DNA of 32,961 nucleotides from a virus: IMG/VR virus record IMGVR_UViG_3300021974_000002, positions 1 through 32,961 of that record; one strand, written 5' to 3'. How positions within the stretch are numbered: position 1 is the first letter of the stretch; the number at the start of each line of letters is the position of its first letter. The notes beneath the pieces are model-generated. The model was not told the DNA's origin. It did no database searches and saw nothing but the letters and a program-made list of their open reading frames with translations. Made by a program: the position numbers and the translations under genes. This document shows, piece after piece, positions 1-6,396 of this stretch.

Positions 1-155
1 GTTGTTTCACCAACTTGTGCGCCCCACTTGTCGGGCGTGGCTTCCATGCGGAAAAGAAGAGCGGGGAAAAGCGCGTCGTCAAACTCGCGTATGAGTGTGC
101 CGTCCTGGATAATGGCGGCAAGAGCGGGTGAAAAACCCTGCAAAGAAACAGACAT
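1..155 (-). CDS. N-terminus of a virion structural protein, probably coat (partial)
   Basis: The frame opens with ATG at 155 and runs off the left edge, giving the first 51 residues. It is preceded by AAGGA nine bases upstream, a normal ribosome-binding site. The visible part has a short hydrophobic opening (SPALAAIIQDG), an acidic turn (EFDDALFPALLFR) and the stretch ATPDKWGAQVGET. That pattern (aromatic-rich start, then a K/W/G/E segment) resembles the N-terminal arm of phage coat-like proteins, but I recognise no family with certainty. Its place directly downstream of the scaffold-like gene and a terminator is where a major capsid gene is expected. The role is inferred mainly from position. 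Confidence 0.6.
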   Translation of the reverse strand, partial: MSVSLQGFSPALAAIIQDGTLIREFDDALFPALLFRMEATPDKWGAQVGET

Positions 156-260
156 GTTGATGGTCCTTGGATGTGAAAAGAACGCAAGATTTCGATTTCA
201 CACCCGTTACCGTCGGCGACACGTCCACACTTCTTGCAGAAGGAAGACTGAACGTCTTTG

Positions 261-306
261 CAAAAAAAAGCAAGAAGCCCATCAATCCATGCGGATCAAC
301 AGGCTT
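261..306 (-). terminator. Intrinsic terminator after the scaffold gene
   Basis: On the minus strand the arms AAGCC and GGCTT (plus strand 302-306 and 275-279) enclose an inner ATCC/GGAT stem with a GCAT loop. They are followed within a few bases by an uninterrupted run of eight T (plus-strand A run 262-269). Stem plus T tract downstream of the stop at 361 is a classic factor-independent terminator. It separates the scaffold transcript from the coat gene that starts at 155, so the coat gene either relies on readthrough or has its own promoter in 156-260, where I see no convincing hexamers. Confidence 0.65.
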
Positions 307-360
307 TGATTTGCGGATAGAGATGTCACTTATCCCACCTCTATATGTACAAGTTGCGTT

Positions 361-996
361 CTACGAAACGCCGTGTTTCGCTCGTTTGTACGCCGCGAAC
401 TCTTCTTTTGTCATCTCCGAAACTGGCTTGTGTGATTCGTCGTTCGTTGTGGGCGCTGGCGGCGCTGCGTTTGGTGTTCTTGTCGAATCCTGAGATTGCA
501 CAACAACCGGTTTTGAAGAGATCCCGAACTTCATCTTTTCGCCGTCATCTTTCAGAGTCTCGGTCAGAAACTCGTCAATCGAAGCACCTGGCTCAAGTCG
601 ACCGATCCGAAACATGGCGTATTCGATATCACGCACGCCATGTTTTGCGCATAGTTCAACAACTGTTGCGCGATGTTCGGCGGCTTTCGCCTTTGCCTCT
701 GCTTCTTCTGCGCGCTTCTTTGCTTCTTCGCTTTCAAGCTTCAGACGCTCTTGTTCCGTCATTTCGGCTTTGCGTCGCTCTTCGGCTTCGCGTTTCAATG
801 CTTCAAGCTCATCAGCTTGTGCCTTCACTTCCTCCGGAGTCATGCCATAGGCGCGCTGGCCTTTGCGCTCGGCTTGCAACAACCGCTCATTGAAAGCTGA
901 CTTCGGAAGGCTGATCACTTCTGGTTCTGGCGTTGGCTCAGTTGGTGTTGGTGTTGGTGTTGGTTCTGGTTCGTTTGTTGGTTTGTTTTCTGACAT
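361..996 (-). CDS. Scaffold-like capsid assembly protein
   Basis: A 211-residue protein. Residues about 5-27 are a low-complexity Pro/Thr/Glu segment built from TP and EP repeats. Residues about 45-115 are a highly charged heptad-like helix (EAEERRKAEM, EEAKKRAEEA, KAKAAEHR) typical of a long coiled coil. The C-terminal third is polar and ends in a small basic segment (EEFAAYKRAKHGVS). A coiled-coil, charge-rich protein just before the coat gene is the usual form of phage scaffolding proteins and of the DUF4355-like family. I chose the ATG at 996 because GGAGAA lies six bases upstream and a short hairpin (1004-1016) abuts it. The alternative upstream start at 1041 would read through the hairpin. 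Family assignment is by architecture and position, not by a catalytic motif. Confidence 0.7.
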   Translation of the reverse strand: MSENKPTNEPEPTPTPTPTEPTPEPEVISLPKSAFNERLLQAERKGQRAYGMTPEEVKAQADELEALKREAEERRKAEMTEQERLKLESEEAKKRAEEAEAKAKAAEHRATVVELCAKHGVRDIEYAMFRIGRLEPGASIDEFLTETLKDDGEKMKFGISSKPVVVQSQDSTRTPNAAPPAPTTNDESHKPVSEMTKEEFAAYKRAKHGVS

Positions 997-1016
997 TGTT
1001 CTCCGCCTTCCGGGCG
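997..1016 (-). promoter_or_regulatory. Hairpin leader of the scaffold gene
   Basis: The minus strand carries CGCC-CGGAA-GGCG (plus strand 1004-1016), immediately followed by GAGAACA and the start ATG at 996. It is a shorter version of the hairpin-plus-purine leader found before several other uncoupled genes in this window (see 4245-4261, 4675-4689, 25938-25952). Confidence 0.45.
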
Positions 1017-1036
1017 TACGTGGTTTTGCGCACCAT

Positions 1037-1074
1037 AACAAAACGGCCAGACTCTCACAGGAGAATCTGACCGT
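1037..1074 (-). terminator. Intrinsic terminator after the alanine-rich virion protein gene
   Basis: On the minus strand a 14-base arm (plus 1061-1074) pairs with 1043-1056. Twelve pairs are Watson-Crick and two are G-U, and the loop is four bases (1057-1060). It is followed by TTTTGTT. It sits about 22 bases after the stop codon at 1096, so it should end the transcript of the preceding gene and insulate the scaffold gene, whose own leader begins shortly afterwards. Confidence 0.75.
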
Positions 1075-1095
1075 CTTGGGGCGTTTGTTTGTGGC

Positions 1096-1746
1096 TTAGA
1101 GTGCCATGGTCTCAAGCGTTTTGGATGCTGGCGAAACAGGTTCGGAGCCTTCACCTGGCAGCGCCACAAAGACCAGATCGGCCATGGTTACGGCATCTGC
1201 CGCATTGAACACAACCATGTCACCAGCGTCATTCAATGCCGCTTCTCCGGCAGCTGGCGCGGCTGTGCCGCGTGCAACAATCGTCTTTGACCCAATAACA
1301 CCGCCAACGGTTGCAGTGACGGAAACAAGCGTGAGACCGCTTAGGCCATATGGGATGGCGCCGTTGTCAGCAACAACGCTCACTGTTGCGGTTCGTTCAT
1401 CGCCGCCGTGCGCGTGGTACATGACCTCAACAAGCGGATCACCAGCGGCTGAGTTGAAGATGATGTTCCCGTCTGGTCCGATTGCCGCTTCGTTGGCGCC
1501 AGGGGCCGACTCTGCGAGCGCAATGGCCTTCACACCAACATCAGCACCAGAGTTCACTCGTGCGCGCACGAGATGGGCAGCTTTCGCGTTTGAAGGCAGA
1601 ACAAGTACGTTTGACACGCATTGAGCGCGGTATACGCGGAGTGTTCCGGCAACAAGATCACCAAAGCGGATGATCTGCGCGGCAGCTGGCAACTTGCCTG
1701 GGTTTGCTTCGTTCAATACGATCTTTGCGTTTCGTTCTGTGAGCAT
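1096..1746 (-). CDS. Alanine/valine-rich probable virion protein
   Basis: A 216-residue protein with no predicted membrane segment and no enzyme motif. Composition is rich in Ala, Val, Gly and Thr, with alternating beta-type stretches (TLVSVTATVGGVIGS, DMVVFNAADAV) and very few aromatic residues, as in phage capsid decoration or fibre-shaft proteins. ATG at 1746 is preceded by AGAAAG 11 bases upstream. An earlier in-frame start at 1833 would add a basic 29-residue tail overlapping the upstream gene and is less likely. It lies between a glycine-rich virion-type gene and the scaffold gene and has its own strong terminator (1037-1074), which fits a highly expressed structural gene. I do not recognise the family. 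Confidence 0.6.
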   Translation of the reverse strand: MLTERNAKIVLNEANPGKLPAAAQIIRFGDLVAGTLRVYRAQCVSNVLVLPSNAKAAHLVRARVNSGADVGVKAIALAESAPGANEAAIGPDGNIIFNSAAGDPLVEVMYHAHGGDERTATVSVVADNGAIPYGLSGLTLVSVTATVGGVIGSKTIVARGTAAPAAGEAALNDAGDMVVFNAADAVTMADLVFVALPGEGSEPVSPASKTLETMAL

Positions 1747-1792
1747 GATTTTGGTTTCTTTCTTTCGGTTGATTTGAGGGTTTGTTTGTTTG

Positions 1793-2518
1793 TTATCGGC
1801 CGCCCACAACAGCCGAGAGCGCACCATTGCCACTCACTTGAAGCGATTTTGGAGCGTTTTCATTGCGGGGAAATTCGATCATCAGAAGCCCATTGAACTT
1901 GATCAGTTCTCCACTGCCAAGCGTTTCACCAACCGAAAATCCAAGTTGGGCCATTCCAGTACCGCCAACGATCTCGACTTTGCCACCCTTCCCGATCGTG
2001 ACACTTTCGATCTCCAGCTGTCCAGTTGTGCCAACAACAGCGCGCGGTGTTGGCAGTCCAACAAGCGCAAGCGCTGAGTTGATACGTGCTGCGCAATCGA
2101 CGGCTGTTTGATCTGTTGCCAGAAAGGTGACCGTGATTGTTGCGCCACCATCAATGGCAATTTGCAGCGTTTCACCACCGGCAAACAGCGTCGGAAACGT
2201 ACCGCCCGCACCAAGCGCCTTTGCGCTTTTTCCGTCGATTCTAAGCACCATCTCGCTAGATGAGCGAAGGTGCAGAAACTCGATCCGCTCCAACGCTTCA
2301 CCAACCGGAAGGTCAACAAACGCCGCACCAACGGCGCCAGACGTCAACACCTGCGAAGGTTGCGACGTCGCAAACACAGCGCCGTAGGTTTTGGCTCCAC
2401 ACTCGTCACCCAACGCGCGCACCGTCAAATCACCGCTACCACCACCACAACCACCAGAGCCGGAGCCACAAGACTCGCCACCAATCGAGATAGATCCGCT
2501 GATATCAACCTGAGACAT
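1793..2518 (-). CDS. Glycine-rich probable virion protein
   Basis: A 241-residue protein. Residues about 7-30 form a Gly/Ser/Cys-rich patch (GGESCGSGSGGCGGGSG) that would be flexible. The rest is Gly/Ala/Val-rich with beta-type repeats, including GGETLQIAIDGG, TITVTFLATDQ and ARINSALALVG. The pairing of a field that sets a real-valued vector (TITVTF...) with an INSAL-type helix recurs in phage structural proteins of unknown fold. No transmembrane segment or catalytic motif is seen. The start overlaps the stop of the upstream lysine-rich gene by one base. Virion association is inferred from composition and from its neighbours (scaffold and coat). Confidence 0.6.
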   Translation of the reverse strand: MSQVDISGSISIGGESCGSGSGGCGGGSGDLTVRALGDECGAKTYGAVFATSQPSQVLTSGAVGAAFVDLPVGEALERIEFLHLRSSSEMVLRIDGKSAKALGAGGTFPTLFAGGETLQIAIDGGATITVTFLATDQTAVDCAARINSALALVGLPTPRAVVGTTGQLEIESVTIGKGGKVEIVGGTGMAQLGFSVGETLGSGELIKFNGLLMIEFPRNENAPKSLQVSGNGALSAVVGGR

Positions 2519-2703
2519 TAGCGTTTGCCTTTCGGCATTGATTTCGGCTTGAGTTTGCCTTTTGATTTGCCCTTCTTTTTGATGAACGGCGGCTTGCTTT
2601 TGTTCTTCATGCCAGGAGCGTGCGCCCCTTTTGGCTTGCGATCAATCTTTTGGGAGATTCTCAAGGCCATCTGGCCGAGGCTCGATCCGAAGATTGATCT
2701 CAT
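2518..2703 (-). CDS. Small lysine-rich basic protein
   Basis: A 61-residue protein whose last 40 residues are almost entirely Lys, Pro, Gly and Ser with KGKSKGKLKPK-type repeats. The net charge is strongly positive, so the tail would be disordered and could bind nucleic acid or the inside of a capsid. The start is uncertain. ATG at 2703 is used here, and ATG at 2670 would give 50 residues. Neither has a clear ribosome-binding site, and both overlap the 3' end of the upstream gene (stop 2642). The stop codon shares a base with the next start. No known family is recognised. Confidence 0.5.
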   Translation of the reverse strand: MRSIFGSSLGQMALRISQKIDRKPKGAHAPGMKNKSKPPFIKKKGKSKGKLKPKSMPKGKR

Positions 2704-2869
2704 CTGGCGGAGTATCGATCAAGCTCTGCGCGATCTCGATCCACTTCCGACCCTTTTTGATGTCGCTTTCTTTCAGCGATACGGCAGCGCGCGCAAGAAA
2801 CGAACTGGCCGTCTCAAGCGCTGCGATTACCGACTGTTTATGATGATTGTCCCGAGTCTTGATCTTCAT
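2642..2869 (-). CDS. Small protein of unknown function
   Basis: 75 residues from the ATG at 2869, which follows CCAGGA closely. The sequence is mostly helical and charged (KQSVIAALETASSFLARAAVSLKE), then a short proline-containing tail (RIEPRPDGLENLPKD). It overlaps the end of the Cys-rich gene upstream by 32 bases and the start of the lysine-rich gene downstream, so it belongs to the same coupled run. I do not recognise it. Confidence 0.55.
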   Translation of the reverse strand: MKIKTRDNHHKQSVIAALETASSFLARAAVSLKESDIKKGRKWIEIAQSLIDTPPDEINLRIEPRPDGLENLPKD

Positions 2870-3113
2870 TCCTGGCAGCGTACACGTGCGCGTCTGCTGC
2901 GTCCAAAAATGATTTGAGCCCAAAGCTACCTGCACACGTAAGGCAGCAAAACACGCCCCTCCCATAATACCCAGTGCGGAAGTCTCGCCGGTCTCCTAGC
3001 AATCGCTCGACAATGACCCTTCCACGATGTCGCACCTTCCTCTTTACCGTTGGGCGAGCGCACGTATATGTCAACGTGCGCCCGCATACAATGCAACAAC
3101 CCGACTCAGGCAT
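2838..3113 (-). CDS. Small zinc-ribbon-like protein
   Basis: 91 residues with two Cys pairs, CCIVC at residues 6-10 and FCCLTC further on (about 58-62), separated by a basic segment (RPTVKRKVRHRGR). Two CxxC-type knuckles about 50 residues apart suggest one zinc ribbon. The second pair is followed by AGSFGLKSFLDAA, which would be a capping helix. Start ATG at 3113 overlaps the upstream stop at 3106-3108. Small zinc proteins are frequent in this genome. No specific role can be assigned. Confidence 0.6.
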   Translation of the reverse strand: MPESGCCIVCGRTLTYTCARPTVKRKVRHRGRVIVERLLGDRRDFRTGYYGRGVFCCLTCAGSFGLKSFLDAADAHVYAARNEDQDSGQSS

Positions 3114-3258
3114 CGCCCCACTCGCGGTCCCTAGCAATGTGTCCCCACATCAACAGGATCCATGTTTCTGGGTCAAAAACCCATGTGTGCCATTTTCCAC
3201 ACTCAACGAATGAGAACGTGCACGCAAGGATACTCATCGAGCAACGACCAGTGGTCAT
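3106..3258 (-). CDS. Small protein rich in Trp and Cys, unknown
   Basis: 50 residues starting at the ATG that overlaps the upstream stop (ATGA at 3255-3258). It has a Cys/Phe-containing front (CSMSILACTFSFVECG) and then a dense set of aromatic residues (KWHTWVFDPETWILLMWGH). The spacing of Trp residues suggests a small beta sheet, possibly a DUF551-like fold in which KWH..W and a C-terminal W..H pattern occur, but this is a guess. It is coupled to both neighbours. Confidence 0.5.
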   Translation of the reverse strand: MTTGRCSMSILACTFSFVECGKWHTWVFDPETWILLMWGHIARDREWGDA

Positions 3259-3548
3259 TTGTTTGATCGCCGCATGATGATCACACCTTGCTTGCTGACA
3301 TGAAGGATGGCCCAACCGGTGTTGATGTGGGTGTGTAACTTCGTGACGTAATCAACGCCACCTTCACCAACTTCGAGCAACATGTACTCGTAACCATGTA
3401 GTTCGTTCTCCATCAGACGAATGACCCATGCTGAGAGGGTCATTCCGTCATCTTTTGCGCGCGCTGACGCGCTGTCGATGAACTCCGATGTTCCACCAGA
3501 AATGCACATTGTTTTTCTGGTTTGTTTGTTTGGTTTGTTTTTGCTCAT
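3255..3548 (-). CDS. Small protein with a possible ribbon-helix-helix front
   Basis: 97 residues. The opening (NKQTRKTMCISGG) is basic and could form a strand, followed by two helices (EFIDSASARAKDDG and LSAWVIRLMENEL). This layout, including a polar turn and the LSAWV..L.E end, resembles Arc/MetJ-type ribbon-helix-helix repressors, in which helix two ends in xxExE. The second half is beta-rich and unlike that family. It overlaps the upstream gene by ATGA. A regulatory role is possible but unproven. Confidence 0.55.
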   Translation of the reverse strand: MSKNKPNKQTRKTMCISGGTSEFIDSASARAKDDGMTLSAWVIRLMENELHGYEYMLLEVGEGGVDYVTKLHTHINTGWAILHVSKQGVIIMRRSNK

Positions 3549-4228
3549 TCGAAATCACCTTTTCCTATTGTATCCAAAAGTAGACCGTCCACAGCATGGA
3601 CAACATTTAGAACCGCTGTTGAGTCACCTACGCACTCCGCGCGCAACACCATTTTTGCACGCTCACCATAATGCGCTGCGAGCCATGCTTTCGCATCGAT
3701 GCCGCTTTCGTGTACGAATCGCGTGGCCCACTCGCTAGCAATGAATGCGGATTCCTGTTCACGTTTCAGCAGTCGATAGACGTAGCTGGCCACACCATCA
3801 GACTCATCATCCGACTCTGGCGCATCTACTACGACCGCACCGAACCCTCGATCGCCAAGATCGACGGGCCGGACGACCACGTGATCGCTCGTCGTGCCGT
3901 TTCTCCTAGTGATCGTGATCACATCCCATGGCGACATTATCACGCCGCGCTCGTCTGCGAATGCTGGGTCTACGCACAGCGCGATCCACTTCTCATCCGG
4001 CTCAAGGGATCGACCATTCGTTTCTGCACATTTCATTCGTGTCCATGTGGCACTCACATCAGCACGAGGCTTCAATGGCCACGGCAAATCCTTGCCGAAC
4101 ACCTTCCCGCCTGCGGCTTCATAGGCTGAAATAGCGACATTGCACCCAATATAGCTATCCCGTGTGAGCACGTCGTAGTCGTCTACCAGCGGCCATTCAT
4201 CCCATTTGTATGCTCTTCTTTTTCCCAT
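3545..4228 (-). CDS. Protein of unknown function, first gene after a hairpin leader
   Basis: 227 residues. The N-terminus contains KWDEWPLVDDYDVLT, and later segments alternate strand-like pieces (DVITITRRNG, DHVVVRPVDLGDRGFGAVVVD) with an acidic linker (APESDDESDG) and helices. No motif of a known enzyme is visible. I start it at 4228 because AGAAAG then lies exactly 10 bases upstream, the same spacing as in the leader of the gene at 4658. Another ATG two codons earlier (4234) is possible. It heads a run of coupled small genes reading toward the virion genes. Confidence 0.55.
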   Translation of the reverse strand: MGKRRAYKWDEWPLVDDYDVLTRDSYIGCNVAISAYEAAGGKVFGKDLPWPLKPRADVSATWTRMKCAETNGRSLEPDEKWIALCVDPAFADERGVIMSPWDVITITRRNGTTSDHVVVRPVDLGDRGFGAVVVDAPESDDESDGVASYVYRLLKREQESAFIASEWATRFVHESGIDAKAWLAAHYGERAKMVLRAECVGDSTAVLNVVHAVDGLLLDTIGKGDFE

Positions 4229-4261
4229 TTTCATCTTTCTTTCTGGTCCGTTTTTTGGACC
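4229..4261 (-). promoter_or_regulatory. Hairpin leader with AGAAAG
   Basis: The minus strand reads GGTCC, a seven-base A-rich loop, then GGACC (plus 4257-4261 and 4245-4249). It is followed directly by AGAAAGAAAG and, 10 bases after the first AGAAAG, by the ATG at 4228. The loop and stem sequences differ from the leaders at 4675 and 4852 while the architecture is the same, so it is the shape that is conserved. Confidence 0.55.
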
Positions 4262-4314
4262 GGTGCGACGATCGGGTCTGAGCCCGCTGCCCAAAGGCTC
4301 GTCGCATGGCATCG

Positions 4315-4506
4315 TTATTTGTGTCCGATTTCCGTGAGCCACACTAGGACAGCACGAATGATGTGCTCTTTTTGGAAATCGGCCACTGAACCGTATTCGC
4401 GTTGAGTTGCGCGAATACTGCGCGCAGCCGCTTCGTGGAGTTCTACGCCATCGAGATTCTCAATAGCGTAGTCGACACAGTGCTCAATGAATACCGATGG
4501 CATCAT
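4315..4506 (-). CDS. Small helical protein, unknown
   Basis: 63 residues beginning MMPSVFIEH at the ATG that overlaps the upstream stop. It is predicted helical throughout (HCVDYAIENLDGVELHEAAARSIRA, then FQKEHIIRAVLVWLTEIG). The amphipathic helices and length suggest a small helical bundle, perhaps a DNA- or protein-binding accessory factor. It is coupled to the 51-residue gene and so lies on the leftward transcript from the divergent promoter. Confidence 0.55.
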   Translation of the reverse strand: MMPSVFIEHCVDYAIENLDGVELHEAAARSIRATQREYGSVADFQKEHIIRAVLVWLTEIGHK

Positions 4507-4658
4507 CGACAGACATCCCATGCAGCTTTATTGCCGTATCGAACCTGACTTCCCTCAACGATAAAAACGTCGCTGCCCGGCTCATCTTGACTCATGATAT
4601 AGACATTTGCGTTCTCATCCACATTTTCCAGGATTTCGATCAGATCACGTACTTTCAT
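4503..4658 (-). CDS. 51-residue phage protein, first gene of the leftward divergent transcript
   Basis: The frame runs from ATG at 4658 to TGA at 4503-4505. It opens with MKVRDLIEILENVDENANVY, followed by IMSQDEPGSDVFIVEG. The start MKVRDLIEIL.. is a recurrent opening of tiny phage proteins in which a DLI.kL helix precedes D.NA.V.I strands. The gene is preceded by AGAAAGAAAGACAAAA and the symmetrical hairpin leader. The start codon, strong upstream signals and ATGA coupling to the next gene support it as real despite its length. Function unknown. Confidence 0.65.
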   Translation of the reverse strand: MKVRDLIEILENVDENANVYIMSQDEPGSDVFIVEGSQVRYGNKAAWDVCR

Positions 4659-4689
4659 TTTTGTCTTTCTTTCTGCCCCGTTGCGGGGC
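4659..4689 (-). promoter_or_regulatory. Hairpin leader with AGAAAG, leftward arm of the divergent region
   Basis: The minus strand carries GCCCC-GCAAC-GGGGC (plus 4675-4689), immediately followed by AGAAAG and, 10 bases later, by the ATG at 4658. The 15-base hairpin is identical to the one serving the rightward gene (4852-4866), so the two leaders are mirror copies. Confidence 0.7.
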
Positions 4690-4720
4690 GTGGTAGGCGT
4701 TGCGCCTTACTGATGTCTAG

Positions 4721-4748
4721 ACAGTAGCACGCGATACCATCGCGTCAA
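4721..4748 (-). promoter_or_regulatory. Leftward sigma70-like promoter
   Basis: On the minus strand TTGACG (plus 4743-4748) is followed after 16 bases by TACTGT (plus 4721-4726), preceded by TGC as in an extended -10. The -10 is followed by CTAGACATCAG, and the rightward promoter has CCAGACATCAG in the corresponding place. The palindrome TGTCTAGACA (4714-4723) overlaps the -10 box and is a plausible operator. Confidence 0.55.
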
Positions 4749-4806
4749 TAATTTTATGATGATTTTATGTGATTTATACAAAACCGCGTATTCGTCATTT
4801 TTTTTA

Positions 4807-4836
4807 TTGACAGGATGTGAGCACACATGCTAACGT
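4807..4836 (+). promoter_or_regulatory. Rightward sigma70-like promoter
   Basis: A perfect -35 box TTGACA (4807-4812) is followed after 18 bases by TAACGT (4831-4836), preceded by TGC as in an extended -10. The upstream 60 bases are A/T-rich (4749-4806) and could act as an UP element for both divergent promoters. The start site is expected in the shared AGACATCA segment, so the transcript would begin just before the hairpin leader. Confidence 0.6.
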
Positions 4837-4851
4837 CCAGACATCAGCAAC

Positions 4852-4878
4852 GCCCCGCAACGGGGCAGAAAGAGCAAA
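4852..4878 (+). promoter_or_regulatory. Hairpin leader with AGAAAG, rightward arm of the divergent region
   Basis: GCCCC-GCAAC-GGGGC (4852-4866) followed directly by AGAAAG and, six bases later, by the ATG at 4879. It is the mirror copy of 4675-4689. Confidence 0.7.
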
Positions 4879-5292
4879 ATGGAAATCAGAGAATGGGTAC
4901 AAAAGTATGCGGACGCTTGTGAGAACGATATCCGACGGCTTGTTTGGTTCGCCGAAGCGAACTTGGAGGGTCAGACGCGTCTGACGACGTACCATGAGCC
5001 GCAAGATTTTGTGCTGACAAGGCGTTTGATGTTCGTGCGCAACCGCGTACCACGAGACATCACGGACCTACCGCCTTATGGCTATGAGCCTCTGCTGATC
5101 TTCTACCTACAGAATCAGCGCCACCCAACCGGAGATTTCTCGCCAACGCTTTCGCAACGGGAAGTTCAGTCGATTGTCATGCTGTGTGTGCGACATGTCG
5201 ACCAGTACGTGAAAGACGAAGTGTGGTGGGAAACGCTCGATGGTGACATTGTGCAGTCCCCCGACACAATGCCAGCATACCCAAGGTCGTAG
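4879..5292 (+). CDS. Only plus-strand gene: protein of unknown function
   Basis: 137 residues. It is helical at the start (VQKYADACENDIRRLVWFAEANLEG) and rich in charged, Trp and Tyr residues, and contains LPPYGYEPLLIFYLQNQ and a later helical segment (REVQSIVMLCVRHVDQYV). No helix-turn-helix or enzyme motif is obvious. It has its own promoter, hairpin leader and ribosome-binding site, and its stop codon directly abuts the stop of the convergent head gene (5293). A lone divergent gene facing the rest of the operon is the usual place of a regulator or an early moron gene, but the sequence gives no direct support for either. Confidence 0.75.
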   Translation: MEIREWVQKYADACENDIRRLVWFAEANLEGQTRLTTYHEPQDFVLTRRLMFVRNRVPRDITDLPPYGYEPLLIFYLQNQRHPTGDFSPTLSQREVQSIVMLCVRHVDQYVKDEVWWETLDGDIVQSPDTMPAYPRS

Positions 5293-6396
5293 TTATAGCG
5301 TGCCGCTGGATCGCATCTTTGAGATCCAGCGGCGCAAATCCGCGACCGTAGCGGGTGCACCAGCTGGCACGATGCCAGCGCTACGAATGGCGCTAGCAAC
5401 GGCACGTGCTGGCCGCCTGCGCGATGTATTCGTCTCGCTCCAACGCTCCCGCCATGGAACAACCATTTCGCGGTCGTTAGGCCGCGCTGGTGGATGCATG
5501 TAGACGCGGCCAGCACCATCAGTGAATGGCTTATCAATGGCTCGAATCTGTCCATGAACAGCGATTGAATCTGGTGCTGTTTTGTTGTCCATCATCGCCA
5601 GTATTTTTCGTTTCATGTCCGGGAACTGTTTGCTCGACTCCACAATTGCTTGATGCGCTGATGCGTTCTGAGCATACGCCGTTTCAGTCCGGACTATCCG
5701 CGCTGCCCAGTAACGATAGCGCTTGAACAACCCCTCCGGGATATGCTCCAGACGTAGACGAATCACACCCGCTGGCGTTTCAAGTGCAGCCATTGAAACC
5801 GAGCCGCGTGGCCCGCGAATGCCAACAAGAGCGTCAATCATTTGCGTTTGAGTCGCACCGGTCAACATGCCCGTGCTCAGAACACGTTCCATTCGTCGGA
5901 CCATTTGGCGACCGTATCGATCCATCGACGTTGCGTGCGATGTTAGAAGTGAAGATCGTACACCCGCCATCGCGCTTTCGAACACGCGCGCCTCGGATAT
6001 GCGCAACGGCGCTGCTACGCCGGTGAACGCTTGCTCCAGTCCTGCGAGCACATCAGCTGCGCTATCCCATCCGAGCCGCATGGCGCGCGACGTGTAGACC
6101 GCATGGCCAGCACGCATTGACTCACGTAACCCGTCAATCACCAAATCCAACTGCGCGAGATACGCACGGCGCTGCGCTTCAGCGAACCGTTCAGATCCGG
6201 TCACACGACGAACCCCATTCAATCGACGTTCAAGCTCACGCTGCGCGCGCCTCAAAGCGCCTTCTAGACGTCGGAGGTCCGCACGTCCGGCCGAGTCTGA
6301 AAGCGTGATTGAACGTGTGACGCGCTCAACAGTAGACCGGAGAACTCGATCCGCAATCGCCTTCCGCTCAGCTTTCGTCACCATCGACGTCATCAT
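5293..6396 (-). CDS. Mu F / SPP1 gp7-like minor head protein
   Basis: 367 residues. The first 250 are an Arg-rich helical region. The last part carries the signature of phage head morphogenesis proteins: WAARIVRTETAYAQNAS at about residue 235, then KRKILAMMDNKTAPDS..HGQIRAID, GRVYMHPPARPNDREMVVPW. That D.KTAPDS..HG and PPARPN.R pattern is typical of the Mu gpF/SPP1 gp7 family, which is packaged next to the portal and helps early head assembly or DNA delivery. It follows the portal gene with an overlap, the standard order in these phages. Several ATGs lie near the start (6396, 6393, 6384). The first is used. Confidence 0.85.
   Translation of the reverse strand: MMTSMVTKAERKAIADRVLRSTVERVTRSITLSDSAGRADLRRLEGALRRAQRELERRLNGVRRVTGSERFAEAQRRAYLAQLDLVIDGLRESMRAGHAVYTSRAMRLGWDSAADVLAGLEQAFTGVAAPLRISEARVFESAMAGVRSSLLTSHATSMDRYGRQMVRRMERVLSTGMLTGATQTQMIDALVGIRGPRGSVSMAALETPAGVIRLRLEHIPEGLFKRYRYWAARIVRTETAYAQNASAHQAIVESSKQFPDMKRKILAMMDNKTAPDSIAVHGQIRAIDKPFTDGAGRVYMHPPARPNDREMVVPWRERWSETNTSRRRPARAVASAIRSAGIVPAGAPATVADLRRWISKMRSSGTL
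5302..5333. terminator. Stem-loop at the convergent junction, possible bidirectional terminator
   Basis: An 11-base perfect stem (GCCGCTGGATC at 5302-5312, GATCCAGCGGC at 5323-5333) with a ten-base loop lies just beyond the end of the plus-strand gene and within the last codons of the minus-strand head gene. No T tract follows on either strand, so termination would be weak or factor-dependent. The stem may also just protect the transcript ends. Confidence 0.45.

Noticed and set aside
167-493. Plus-strand frame of 108 codons at the left end
   Set aside because: It overlaps the minus-strand terminator and scaffold gene, lacks an RBS and has no coherent composition.
924-975. Tandem GTTGGT units as a possible regulatory repeat
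   Set aside because: They lie within the scaffold reading frame and only code for Thr-Pro and Glu-Pro repeats.
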